A stretch of DNA of 64,000 bases from CBDFJH01 sp965198095 (GTDB lineage Bacteria > Latescibacterota > UBA2968 > GCA-2709665), in contig OZ240239.1 of NCBI GenBank assembly GCA_965198095.1, positions 3,348,001-3,412,000 on the forward strand, read 5' to 3'. Below are positions 28,763-36,522 of this stretch, piece after piece. The notes under the pieces were generated by a model. It was not told the origin of the DNA. It was given only the letters and a program-made list of their open reading frames with translations, and did not search any database. Positions within the stretch are counted from its first letter, which is position 1, and every line of letters begins with the position of its first letter. The position numbers were made by a program, and so were the translations under genes.

Positions 28763-29983
28763 CTATTCGTCCACCCTTCCTATAAACCTCGCGGCCTGCT
28801 GAACGTCCTTGTCGCCCCTTCCTGAAAGATTGATGATCACGATGTCGTCCCTGCTCATGCCGGGGGCGATCTTACAGATGTGGGCGATCGCGTGGGCGCT
28901 CTCAAGCGCGGGGAGAATACCCTCCGACTGGCTGAGTCTCTCGAATGCCCCGAGCGCCTCCTGGTCTGTCGCGTAGGTATAGTCTATCCGACCCTCGTCT
29001 CTGAGATAGCAATGTTCGGGACCGACGCCCGAGTAGTCCAGCCCTGCTGAGACCGAGTGGGTCAGGGCGATCTGACCGTTCTTGTCCTGCAAGAGATAGA
29101 TGCGCGCCCCATGAAGGACCCCCAGGTCTCCACCCTGAAACCGCGCCGCGTGCTCCCCCGTTGCAATGCCGTGGCCGCCCGCCTCCACGCCGATCATTTT
29201 GACCTCGGGATCGTCCAGGAAGGCGTGGAACAGCCCGATCGCGTTGCTGCCCCCGCCCACACAGGCGACCAGACAGTCCGGCAATCTCCCCTCTGCCTTC
29301 AAGATCTGGGCTCGGGTCTCGACGCCGATCACCCGCTGGAAGTCCCTCACGATCATCGGGTAGGGATGCGGACCGAGCACGGAACCAAAGATATAGAAGG
29401 TCGTCTCCACGTTCGTCACCCAGTCTCGGATCGCCTCATTGATCGCATCCTTCAGGGTCTTGCTCCCGGAGTCGACGCCCGTCACTTTGGACCCCAAGAG
29501 GCGCATCCTGAAGACGTTGAGGGCTTGGCGCTCCATGTCCTCCGTGCCCATGTAGATCTCGCATTCCAGACCGAACATGGACGCCACCGCCGCAGTGGCC
29601 ACGCCGTGTTGGCCCGCCCCCGTCTCCGCGATGATCCGCTTCTTGCCCATCCGCCGGGCCAGAAGAATCTGTCCCATCGTATTGTTGATCTTGTGCGCCC
29701 CGGTGTGAGCCAAGTCCTCGCGCTTCAGATAGATCTTCGCCCCGCCCAGACCTTCGGTCAACCGTTCGGCGTAGTAAAGCGGCGTCGGACGACCGATATA
29801 CTCCCGAAGGTAGGACCCCAACTCGCGCTTGAACGCCGGGTCGTCCTTCGCCTCCCGGTAAGCCGATTCCAGGTCCTCGAGCAGGGACATCAACGTCTCC
29901 GGCACGAACCTGCCCCCGTATGGACCGAAGCGTCCACGCTCGTCAGGAAGCGATGCCATCATCTCAGGTTTTACAGACGACAT
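28763..29983 (-). CDS. trpB: Tryptophan synthase beta chain
   Basis: About 406 residues from ATG 29983 (MSSVKPEMMASLP), which follows GAGGAG. The frame stays open to 30127 but the extension is arginine-rich and unlike TrpB. Condenses indole with serine using PLP. Catalytic lysine in HTGAHKINNTMGQ, phosphate-binding GGGSNAIG, and the N-terminal GRFGPYGGRFVPETLM typical of TrpB1. A gap of about 180 nt separates it from tyrS upstream. Confidence 0.96.
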   Translation of the reverse strand: MSSVKPEMMASLPDERGRFGPYGGRFVPETLMSLLEDLESAYREAKDDPAFKRELGSYLREYIGRPTPLYYAERLTEGLGGAKIYLKREDLAHTGAHKINNTMGQILLARRMGKKRIIAETGAGQHGVATAAVASMFGLECEIYMGTEDMERQALNVFRMRLLGSKVTGVDSGSKTLKDAINEAIRDWVTNVETTFYIFGSVLGPHPYPMIVRDFQRVIGVETRAQILKAEGRLPDCLVACVGGGSNAIGLFHAFLDDPEVKMIGVEAGGHGIATGEHAARFQGGDLGVLHGARIYLLQDKNGQIALTHSVSAGLDYSGVGPEHCYLRDEGRIDYTYATDQEALGAFERLSQSEGILPALESAHAIAHICKIAPGMSRDDIVIINLSGRGDKDVQQAARFIGRVDE

Positions 29984-30165
29984 ATCTCCTCGGCTTGAGA
30001 CCCGACACCTCGATGCACGGCGCGTGACGACAACGCCGCGAGCAGCGCCGCACGCGCGGATTCGGGTATTTCGGAATGCGTTGATTGCTCGCGGTCGTTC
30101 ACGCAAAGAAGCCTTGTTGTGACGCAAACTCGCCTACTCGCGCCGTAAAGGGCTCTCTTCGCGGC

Positions 30166-31428
30166 CTATACGTCCCACCGAATCAGGTGATATTTCTGCT
30201 TTCCACGCCGGACGACCAGATAGGCGCCGCTCAGACGATCCGAGAGGGAGAATTGCCGCCTCAGGTCCGTGCATCGCTGCCCGTTAACCGTGATCGCCCC
30301 GCTTCCAATGTCCTCCCGGGCCTGACGTTTGGATGCAGACACGCCCGCGGTCACCAGAAGATCGATCAAGCCGACGCGTTCGCACGCCTGCAGCGCGAAT
30401 GACGGCACATCCCTGAACCCCTCCTCGATCTCCTCTGCGGAGAGCTTCCCGAGGTCGCCGTAGAAAAGGGACTGGGAGATATGTTCGGCCCGCGTCTCGG
30501 CCTCGGCTCCGTGCACGAGCCCCGTCACGTTTTCCGCCAAGACTCGCTGCGCCGTCCGCTTTTCCGGCCTATTCCGAACCTCTGCCTCAAGATCCAGTAT
30601 CTCCGCCCTGGAGAGGAATGTGAAGGTTTTCAAAAACTTGACGACGTCGCGATCGTCTGTGTTGATCCAAAACTGATAAAACTGGTACGGACTCGATTTT
30701 TCCGGATCGAGCCAGAGGTTGTCCGACGCTGTCTTCCCGAACTTGCTCCCGTCCGCTTTTTCCAGCAGGGGAAAGGTCAGCCCGTAGGCCTGCCTCCCGA
30801 GCTTCCTCCGGATGAGCTCGATGCCTGCGGTAATGTTGCCCCACTGGTCGCTTCCGCCGATCTGAAGCTCGCAGTCGAACCTCGAGAACAGTTCGAGGAA
30901 ATCATAGGCCTGAAACGCCATGTAGCTGAATTCGGCGAAGGAGATACCGGCTTCGAGTCGAGAGGCCACGGACTCCTTGGCAAGCATGTATCCCAGCGGG
31001 AAATGCTTTCCGATATCCCGCAGGAATTCAATCATGCCGAGTCCGGAAAGCCAAATATGGTTGTTGACGACGCTCGCCGCATTGCCTGTCGAATCGAAAT
31101 CCAGAAACTGTTCAAGCTGTCTTTTCTGCCGTTCCACCCATCCGTCTACCACCTCTCTGGGATTCAACGATCGCTCGGAGATCCTGCCGCTCGGGTCACC
31201 GATCAGCCCTGTTCCGCCACCAACAAGTGCGATCGGTTTATGCCCGGCCATCTGGAAGCGTCTGAGCCCCAGGATCGGAATCAGGCTTCCGACGTGCAGG
31301 CTGTCCGCCGTAGGATCGAACCCTGCGTAGAGCGTCACGGATCCAGCAGAGAGTCTCTGTTTCAACCCCTCGGGGTCGGAGCTCTGTGAGATGTATCCCC
31401 TGAATTCCAGGTCTTCTATGATATTCAC
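30166..31428 (-). CDS. tyrS: Tyrosyl-tRNA synthetase
   Basis: About 420 residues from a GTG. Class Ic synthetase: LYAGFDPTADSLHVGSLIPI (HIGH equivalent HVGS), tyrosine-binding YDFLELFSRFDCELQIGGSD, QWGNITAGIELIRR, and the KMSKS-like KFGKTASDN. A C-terminal S4 RNA-binding domain begins at about residue 350 (ASKRQAREDIGSGAITVNGQ). It lies inside the trp block, between trpF and trpB, linking tyrosine charging to aromatic supply. Confidence 0.95.
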   Translation of the reverse strand: MNIIEDLEFRGYISQSSDPEGLKQRLSAGSVTLYAGFDPTADSLHVGSLIPILGLRRFQMAGHKPIALVGGGTGLIGDPSGRISERSLNPREVVDGWVERQKRQLEQFLDFDSTGNAASVVNNHIWLSGLGMIEFLRDIGKHFPLGYMLAKESVASRLEAGISFAEFSYMAFQAYDFLELFSRFDCELQIGGSDQWGNITAGIELIRRKLGRQAYGLTFPLLEKADGSKFGKTASDNLWLDPEKSSPYQFYQFWINTDDRDVVKFLKTFTFLSRAEILDLEAEVRNRPEKRTAQRVLAENVTGLVHGAEAETRAEHISQSLFYGDLGKLSAEEIEEGFRDVPSFALQACERVGLIDLLVTAGVSASKRQAREDIGSGAITVNGQRCTDLRRQFSLSDRLSGAYLVVRRGKQKYHLIRWDV

Positions 31429-31458
31429 CTTAACGGTTCTCCCGTTCGACGCCAGATG

Positions 31459-32079
31459 TCAATGCCCGTCGACCGACCCGACAGCCTCGAAGAACGCCGT
31501 CAGCTTTTCGTGATCCTTACAGCCGGGCGCCGACTCCACGCCGCTGCTGCTGTCAACCCCGTAGGGTTGGACTTCGCCGATGGCATCGGCCACGTTTCCC
31601 GCGTGGATTCCGCCCGAGAGGATAATCCTCCCGAACGAAGAGGCGGCGCGTGCAAGAGACCAATCGAACGATTCTCCGGTTCCGCCATAGAAGCCCGACT
31701 TTGCGGTATCCAGGAGAAACGTCTCTACCGGATAGGGGCTGAGTTCACTCGGGTGGAACCCTGCGTCCACTCGAACCGCACGGATGACAGGAATCGAGTA
31801 GCCGCGGCAGGCCTTCGGCGGCTCATCCCCGTGGAGCTGAATCGCTCTAAGGCCGACGAGGTGGATGATCGCCTCGATCCGTTCCCTGGCCTCGTTCACG
31901 AAGACCCCCACGGGCGTGGCGAACGGAGGCAATCTTGACACAATCTCGGCCGCGCATTCAGGGCTGACATAGCGTGGGCTGCCCTCGTAAAAGTTGAAAC
32001 CGAGGGCGTCAGCCCCCAACGCCGCGGCAAAAATGGCGTCTTCCGGATTCGTGATCCCACAGATCTTCACCCGAACCAT
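31459..32079 (-). CDS. trpF: Phosphoribosylanthranilate isomerase
   Basis: About 206 residues. Amadori rearrangement in tryptophan synthesis. VKICGITNPEDAIFAAALGA holds the catalytic Cys, GFNFYEGSPRYV and IQLHGDEPP are conserved, and the phosphate-binding end reads GVDSSSGVESAPGCKDHEKL. GAGG lies 5 nt before the ATG, 7 nt after trpC. Confidence 0.95.
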   Translation of the reverse strand: MVRVKICGITNPEDAIFAAALGADALGFNFYEGSPRYVSPECAAEIVSRLPPFATPVGVFVNEARERIEAIIHLVGLRAIQLHGDEPPKACRGYSIPVIRAVRVDAGFHPSELSPYPVETFLLDTAKSGFYGGTGESFDWSLARAASSFGRIILSGGIHAGNVADAIGEVQPYGVDSSSGVESAPGCKDHEKLTAFFEAVGSVDGH

Positions 32080-32086
32080 GATCGCC

Positions 32087-32875
32087 TCAATCGGCTGCCC
32101 GCCCCAACAGTTCGCGAAGTTTCGCGCCCATATCCTGGCCCCGCATCAAACTCTCTCCAACGAGCACGGCATCAACGCCGATCTCCTGCATCATCAGAAC
32201 ATCGTCGCGGGCAAAGATGCCACTTTCGCTCACCACGATCGACCCTCGGGGTATCTCCTTCGCCAACCTCACCGTCGTCTGCAAATCGGTCTCGAAGGTC
32301 CCGAGATCTCTGTTGTTGATCCCAATCAGCTTTGCCTCCACGTTGAGGACCACCTCAAGCTCCGACTCCGTGTGGACCTCAACCAGGGCGTCGAGCCCGA
32401 CATCCCCGCACAACCCGATGAAATCTCCCAGCTCGCCCGGCGAGAGGACGGCCGAGATCAACAGGACGGCCGCGGCCCCCAAGCTTCTTGCTTCCCAGAC
32501 CTGATAGGCGTCCACGACGAAATCTTTTCTGAGCACCGGGATGCTGACGGCCCGGTCGACAAGGCTCAGGTCTGTTGCAGATCCCTGAAAATATCTTTCG
32601 TCCGTCAGGACGGAGATGGCAGAAGCGCCGTGCGACGCATAGATCTTGGCGATCGACGCCGGATCGAAATCGGCCCGAAGGACCCCTTTGGAGGGCGACG
32701 CCTTCTTCACCTCCGCGATCACCGCGATCTCCGCCTTCTCAGTGAGACGCTCGGCGAAGGAAGGCCGGGTCAAGTCCTCGGCTGCTTCCGTCAGTTCTTC
32801 AATCGGCACACGTCTGCGAGCTTCCGACACGAACTGGCGTTTATATTCAACGATTTCGTCTAAGATGCCGCTCAT
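32087..32875 (-). CDS. trpC: Indole-3-glycerol-phosphate synthase
   Basis: About 262 residues. Closes the indole ring. Motifs include VIAEVKKASPSKGVLRADFD, ISVLTDERYFQGSATDL, VLRKDFVVDAYQVWEARSLG, ALVEVHTESELE and GINNRDLGTFETDL. ATG 32875 is preceded by an in-frame GTG. Stand-alone, not fused to trpF. Confidence 0.95.
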   Translation of the reverse strand: MSGILDEIVEYKRQFVSEARRRVPIEELTEAAEDLTRPSFAERLTEKAEIAVIAEVKKASPSKGVLRADFDPASIAKIYASHGASAISVLTDERYFQGSATDLSLVDRAVSIPVLRKDFVVDAYQVWEARSLGAAAVLLISAVLSPGELGDFIGLCGDVGLDALVEVHTESELEVVLNVEAKLIGINNRDLGTFETDLQTTVRLAKEIPRGSIVVSESGIFARDDVLMMQEIGVDAVLVGESLMRGQDMGAKLRELLGRAAD

Positions 32876-32892
32876 CACGGGCTCTGTCCGAC

Positions 32893-33906
32893 CTAGGCGT
32901 TACTCTCCACGATCAAGGCTTCCAATTTTCGGAGGGCTTTCCCGGAATCGATCGTGCGCCGAGCGACTTCAAGTCCGGCCGGGATGTCTTCTACCTTGCC
33001 GCCAGCCACCATGGCGGCGGCTGCATTCAGCAGAACGACGTCTCGCGTCGGGCCTTTTTGACCCGCCAGCACCGAACGAAGGATCTCCGCGTTCGTCTCG
33101 GCATCTCCCCCCTTGAGGTTTTCCGGGACGGTCCTGGCAAGCCCGAAAGCCTCCGGCGTAATCTCATAGCTGAATACGTCCCCGTCTTTCAACTCGGATA
33201 CCCGGCTTGGGGCGGTCAGCGTGATCTCATCCAATCCGTCCAGGCCGTGCACGACGAGGGCACGTTCCGATCCGAGCTGCCCCAGAACCTCGGCGATCGT
33301 CTCCGTCAAATCGACATCGTAGACGCCGATCAGCTGCCTGCGAGCCCCTGCCGGATTCGTGAGCGGTCCAAGAAGGTTGAAAATCACCCGAATTCCGATC
33401 TCACGGCGGGGACCGATTGCATACTTCATTGCCCCGTGAAGCGCAGGTGCAAACAGAAAGCCGATACCCACCTTGTCCAGGCAGGCGCTCACCTTGTCCG
33501 GTGCCGCCTCGATGTCGACACCGAGCGCCTTCAGCACGTCAGCGCTCCCGCAGAGGCTGGATGCCGCCCGGTTCCCGTGTTTGGCCACGCAGAGCCCCGA
33601 GCCTGCAACCACGAAGGCGGCCGTCGTAGAGATATTGAACGTGCCGGAATGGTCGCCTCCGGTGCCGCACGTGTCGACGACAACCTCGTGCCCGGTCTGG
33701 ATAGGCGTCGCCTTCTCACGCATCACCTCCACAGCACCCACGATCTCCTCCACTACCTCCCCTTTCAGCCGCAGCGCCACAAGGAAGCCCCCGATCTGTG
33801 CCTCGGTCGCGTTCCCCGACATGATCTGATCCATCACTGCGACGGTTTCTGGACGGGTGAGGTCCCGCCCCTCTATCAGCTTGGCAATTGCCGCCTGGAT
33901 GTCCAT
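32893..33906 (-). CDS. trpD: Anthranilate phosphoribosyltransferase
   Basis: About 337 residues. Transfers phosphoribose from PRPP to anthranilate. Conserved VDTCGTGGDHSGTFNISTTA, VAKHGNRAASSLCGSADVLK, GVDIEAAPDKV, FLFAPALHGAMKYAIGPRRE and FNLLGPLTNPA. Good GGGGG ribosome site 5 nt before the ATG and 10 nt from trpG. Confidence 0.95.
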   Translation of the reverse strand: MDIQAAIAKLIEGRDLTRPETVAVMDQIMSGNATEAQIGGFLVALRLKGEVVEEIVGAVEVMREKATPIQTGHEVVVDTCGTGGDHSGTFNISTTAAFVVAGSGLCVAKHGNRAASSLCGSADVLKALGVDIEAAPDKVSACLDKVGIGFLFAPALHGAMKYAIGPRREIGIRVIFNLLGPLTNPAGARRQLIGVYDVDLTETIAEVLGQLGSERALVVHGLDGLDEITLTAPSRVSELKDGDVFSYEITPEAFGLARTVPENLKGGDAETNAEILRSVLAGQKGPTRDVVLLNAAAAMVAGGKVEDIPAGLEVARRTIDSGKALRKLEALIVESNA

Positions 33907-33916
33907 ATGAACCCCC

Positions 33917-34480
33917 TCAGATCTCCAAAAAGTTTTGAAGAAGCCTCTTGCCTTCTGAGGTCAAGATCGATTCCGGGTGAAATTGAACGCCCTCCACGGC
34001 CCACGTTTTATGGCGAAGCCCCATAATCGTTCCCTCGGAGGTCTCTGCCGAGACCTCCAGACAATCCGGCAGAGTTTCGCGATCGACGACCAGGGAGTGA
34101 TAACGGGTCGCTACGAACCCTTGAGGAAGACCCTTGAAAATCGTCTCGTCGTCGTGGAACACCTCCGAGACCTTGCCGTGCATGATCGTGGGTGCGCCAA
34201 CGATAGCACCCCCGAAGGCCTGTCCTACGGACTGGTGTCCCAAACAAACGCCCAGGATGGGAAAGCGGCCGGCGAAGCGACGAATCAGGTCCACCGAGAT
34301 CCCCGCCTCGCTCGGAGTACACGGCCCCGGTGAGATGACGACCTTTTCCGGAACCAGATCCTCGACATCCTGCAGAGAAATCCGATCGTTCCGGTGGACC
34401 TCCAGCTCGGCCCCGAGCTCCCCCAGGTACTGCACCAGGTTGTAAGTGAAGGAATCGTAGTTGTCGATCATCAAGATCAT
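33917..34480 (-). CDS. trpG: Anthranilate synthase component II (glutamine amidotransferase)
   Basis: About 187 residues. Supplies ammonia to TrpE. Class I amidotransferase triad: Cys in ILGVCLGHQSVGQAFGG, with His and Glu in VEGVQFHPESILTSEG; also MIDNYDSFTYNLVQYLGELG at the start and ISPGPCTPSEAG. It overlaps the trpE stop by 4 nt (ATGA), implying coupling. It may also serve p-aminobenzoate synthesis, as TrpG does in some bacteria. Confidence 0.95.
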   Translation of the reverse strand: MILMIDNYDSFTYNLVQYLGELGAELEVHRNDRISLQDVEDLVPEKVVISPGPCTPSEAGISVDLIRRFAGRFPILGVCLGHQSVGQAFGGAIVGAPTIMHGKVSEVFHDDETIFKGLPQGFVATRYHSLVVDRETLPDCLEVSAETSEGTIMGLRHKTWAVEGVQFHPESILTSEGKRLLQNFLEI

Positions 34481-35946
34481 CGAAACTCCCCGTGCTCAGC
34501 CATTTCGACAGCCCGAAAGAGCGCCCTGGACTTGTTCACCGTTTCCTGATACTCGTTCTCGGGAACCGAATCGAACACGATGCCGCCGCCGGCCTGCACG
34601 TAGGCCCGGCCGTTTCTCAAGAGCATCGTGCGAATCGCGATGCAGGTATCCATATTACCCGAGAAGTCGATGTAGCCGACGGCCCCTGCATAAGGCCCCC
34701 GCCGCGTCTGCTCGAGCTCGTCGATGATCTCCATCGCCCGAATCTTCGGGGCCCCCGAAACCGTGCCCGCCGGATAACACGCAAAGAGGGCGTCCAGCGC
34801 ATCCACACCGGTTCGGAGCGCACCCTTCACGTTCGAAACGATGTGCATCACGTGGGAGTAACGTTCGATAACCATCTGGTCCGTCACGCGAACGGTGTTG
34901 AATTCTGACACCCGTCCCACGTCATTTCGACCCAGGTCTACAAGCATGATATGCTCGGCTCGCTCCTTCGGGTCGGCGAGCAATTCCTTGGCCAGCGAAA
35001 GATCTTCCTGCTCCGTCTGCCCTCGCCATCGCGTTCCGGCGATCGGACGCACCTGAACGACGCCATCCTCCACTCGAACGAGCAGCTCCGGAGACGCCCC
35101 GACAAGCTGCAGGTCTTTGAGATCCAGATGAAACATGTAGGGCGAAGGATTGACGACACGCAGCATTCTGTAGATGTCGAACGACTCGACCGTGACATCG
35201 GTTTCAAACCGCTGAGAAAGTACCACCTGGAGGACGTCCCCCGCAACGATGTATTCCTTGCACCGTTGGACCTTCTCCAGGTAGGCCGAACGATCTGTGT
35301 TGGACCGCACGCCGCAGGCCCCCCCGCCTTTGGGCAAGTGACCCGGCGACGGAGACTTCAGCGTTTGCTCCAGAGAAAGGATCCGGTCCACCGCTCTACG
35401 ATAACTGGCCTCCAGATTTCCATCGGCGTGCACGTTGGAAATCAGGTGGATCTGGTGCTGAATGTTGTCGAACGCCAGCAGCGTATCGAAGAAGAGGAAG
35501 AAGATATCGTCGAGCCGCAAGTCATCCGCCGTCTGGTCCGGAATCTCTTCGATCAGACGAATCGCATCGTAGCCGACGTAGCCCACAGCCCCGCCCGTAA
35601 AACGTGGCAGACCCTTCACGTGAACGGAGCGGTATTTCGCCAGACACGCACGGAGCTCAGCGATCGGATCTCCCTCGAATACGTTCTTCTCTCCTCGCTC
35701 CAGGTCCTCCACGACAATTTTGGAGCCCCGAGACTTGAAGTTGAGAAAGGGCCCGACGCCCAAGAACGAGTAGCGGCCGATCTTCTCGCCCCCCTCCACG
35801 CTTTCGAACAAGAAGCCGTACGGGCTCTTGGAACGAAGCTTGAGGTAGGCAGAAACGGGTGTCTCCGTGTCTGCCAGAATCTGACGGGAGATTGGAATCA
35901 GTCCTCCCGTTTCAGCCAGATCGCGAACCTTGTCCAGAGAAATCAT
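34477..35946 (-). CDS. trpE: Anthranilate synthase component I
   Basis: About 489 residues. Chorismate to anthranilate. N-terminal domain with SYLKLRSKSPYGFLFESVEG, carrying the serine patch used for tryptophan feedback. The chorismate-binding half has YMFHLDLKDLQLVGASPELL, VRPIAGTRWRG, HIMLVDLGRNDVGRVSEF, PAGTVSGAPKIRAMEIIDEL and YVQAGGGIVFDSVPENEYQE. It is the first structural gene of the aromatic cluster, behind a leader with attenuator features (36072-36316). The ribosome site is weak. Confidence 0.96.
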   Translation of the reverse strand: MISLDKVRDLAETGGLIPISRQILADTETPVSAYLKLRSKSPYGFLFESVEGGEKIGRYSFLGVGPFLNFKSRGSKIVVEDLERGEKNVFEGDPIAELRACLAKYRSVHVKGLPRFTGGAVGYVGYDAIRLIEEIPDQTADDLRLDDIFFLFFDTLLAFDNIQHQIHLISNVHADGNLEASYRRAVDRILSLEQTLKSPSPGHLPKGGGACGVRSNTDRSAYLEKVQRCKEYIVAGDVLQVVLSQRFETDVTVESFDIYRMLRVVNPSPYMFHLDLKDLQLVGASPELLVRVEDGVVQVRPIAGTRWRGQTEQEDLSLAKELLADPKERAEHIMLVDLGRNDVGRVSEFNTVRVTDQMVIERYSHVMHIVSNVKGALRTGVDALDALFACYPAGTVSGAPKIRAMEIIDELEQTRRGPYAGAVGYIDFSGNMDTCIAIRTMLLRNGRAYVQAGGGIVFDSVPENEYQETVNKSRALFRAVEMAEHGEFR

Positions 35947-36071
35947 CCGAAAACTCGATCGATGAACTTTTTTCCTTGCCGATATCCACCCACGATCGAC
36001 GCCCTCATAACGAGAGCGAATTCAGGACCGTGTGGACGGCATAGCCCCTATGACGGAAAGGACGAAAGATA

Positions 36072-36100
36072 ATCTTATCAAGGCATTTGGACAGACGCAA
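36072..36100 (-). promoter_or_regulatory. Possible secondary promoter for trpE
   Basis: TTGCGT (36095-36100) and TAAGAT (36072-36077) are 17 bp apart on the minus strand, just past the terminator. A weak match, but it could give basal trpE transcription independent of the leader. If it were the main promoter, the upstream promoter, ORF and terminator would form a separate short transcript. Confidence 0.3.
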
Positions 36101-36129
36101 AAAGGGCCGTGAGCGTATGCCCACGGCCC
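36099..36129 (-). terminator. Attenuator terminator upstream of trpE
   Basis: On the minus strand GGGCCGTG and CACGGCCC form a perfect 8-bp stem with a 10-nt loop, followed by TTTTT. Its 5' half includes GTGGGCATAC (36115-36124), which is also perfectly complementary to an upstream segment, so two exclusive structures are possible. Confidence 0.8.
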
Positions 36130-36153
36130 CCGAATCGCTAAATCACACCCTTC

Positions 36154-36258
36154 TCAACCAGGTGGGCATACAACTCCCGTCGCTCCTTGCCGGTAGTACC
36201 GGAAGGACTGCTCGGATGAACGCCACCGAAAAAGCCTATTGTCCGTCGTCAAGTCCAT
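36154..36258 (-). CDS. Candidate aromatic leader peptide, 34 aa
   Basis: ATG 36258 follows AGAGA at 7-nt spacing, about 24 nt after the predicted transcription start. The peptide reads MDLTTDNRLFRWRSSEQSFR then YYRQGATGVVCPPG, with Phe10, Trp12, Phe19, Tyr21 and Tyr22: five aromatic residues of all three kinds within 13 codons. The stop codon lies 5 nt past the antiterminator arm (36162-36171). A ribosome finishing the peptide would therefore cover the arm, whereas one stalled at the Tyr codons would leave it free. Expression as a peptide is inferred from this geometry; the ORF is short and needs conservation evidence. Confidence 0.55.
   Translation of the reverse strand: MDLTTDNRLFRWRSSEQSFRYYRQGATGVVCPPG
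36162..36171 (-). promoter_or_regulatory. Antiterminator arm
   Basis: The minus-strand segment GTATGCCCAC pairs without mismatch with GTGGGCATAC at 36115-36124 inside the terminator. Pairing of the two would disrupt the terminator hairpin. It lies in codons 30-33 of the leader ORF. Confidence 0.65.
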
Positions 36259-36287
36259 GTTCAGTCTCTTGTGAATCTCGACGATAA

Positions 36288-36316
36288 AGCTTAAGAAATT
36301 GTGTCGATGCTGTCAA
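36288..36316 (-). promoter_or_regulatory. Sigma-70 promoter of the aromatic supra-operon
   Basis: On the minus strand a consensus TTGACA (36311-36316), a 17-bp spacer and TAAGCT (36288-36293). The inferred start is near 36282. Confidence 0.72.
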
Positions 36317-36339
36317 GCCTTTTGATTGTTCGCGGCGGC

Positions 36340-36360
36340 GGTTTGACCCCAGGTCAAACC
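36340..36360. repeat. Operator-like 9-bp inverted repeat upstream of the trp promoter
   Basis: GGTTTGACC, a CCA spacer and GGTCAAACC form a perfect dyad, with 23 bp between it and the -35 box. Read on the minus strand no T-run follows, so a terminator is unlikely. A transcription-factor site is the better guess; I cannot name the regulator. Confidence 0.5.
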
Positions 36361-36522
36361 CTTTGCAAGGCACAGGGCCCCACTGCTCAAGGAAAATGAC
36401 AATGCCTCACGACTTCCTGTCTTCTCCGAACGCGAATCGGTATTGCTTTTGAGCAACAAGCCGCAAAAGGCCCGCACATCTTGTGCGGAACCTCTCAGCC
36501 TTTCGACGCTTGCGCGCGCCGT

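Larger units (their letters stand above)
35947..36522 (-). other. Leader region of the aromatic supra-operon
   Basis: The 576 bp between the cytidylate-kinase-like gene and trpE. In minus-strand order it holds a 9-bp inverted repeat (36340-36360), a consensus promoter (36288-36316), a 34-codon leader ORF (36154-36258), an antiterminator arm (36162-36171), an intrinsic terminator (36099-36129) and a possible second promoter (36072-36100), each listed separately. From 36361 to 36522 and from 35947 to 36071 I see nothing further of note. Confidence 0.6.

Noticed and set aside
36138..36171. T-box or TRAP-type control of the trp leader
   Set aside because: No T-box sequence with its specifier loop and no run of regularly spaced GAG/UAG triplets; the leader-peptide model fits better.
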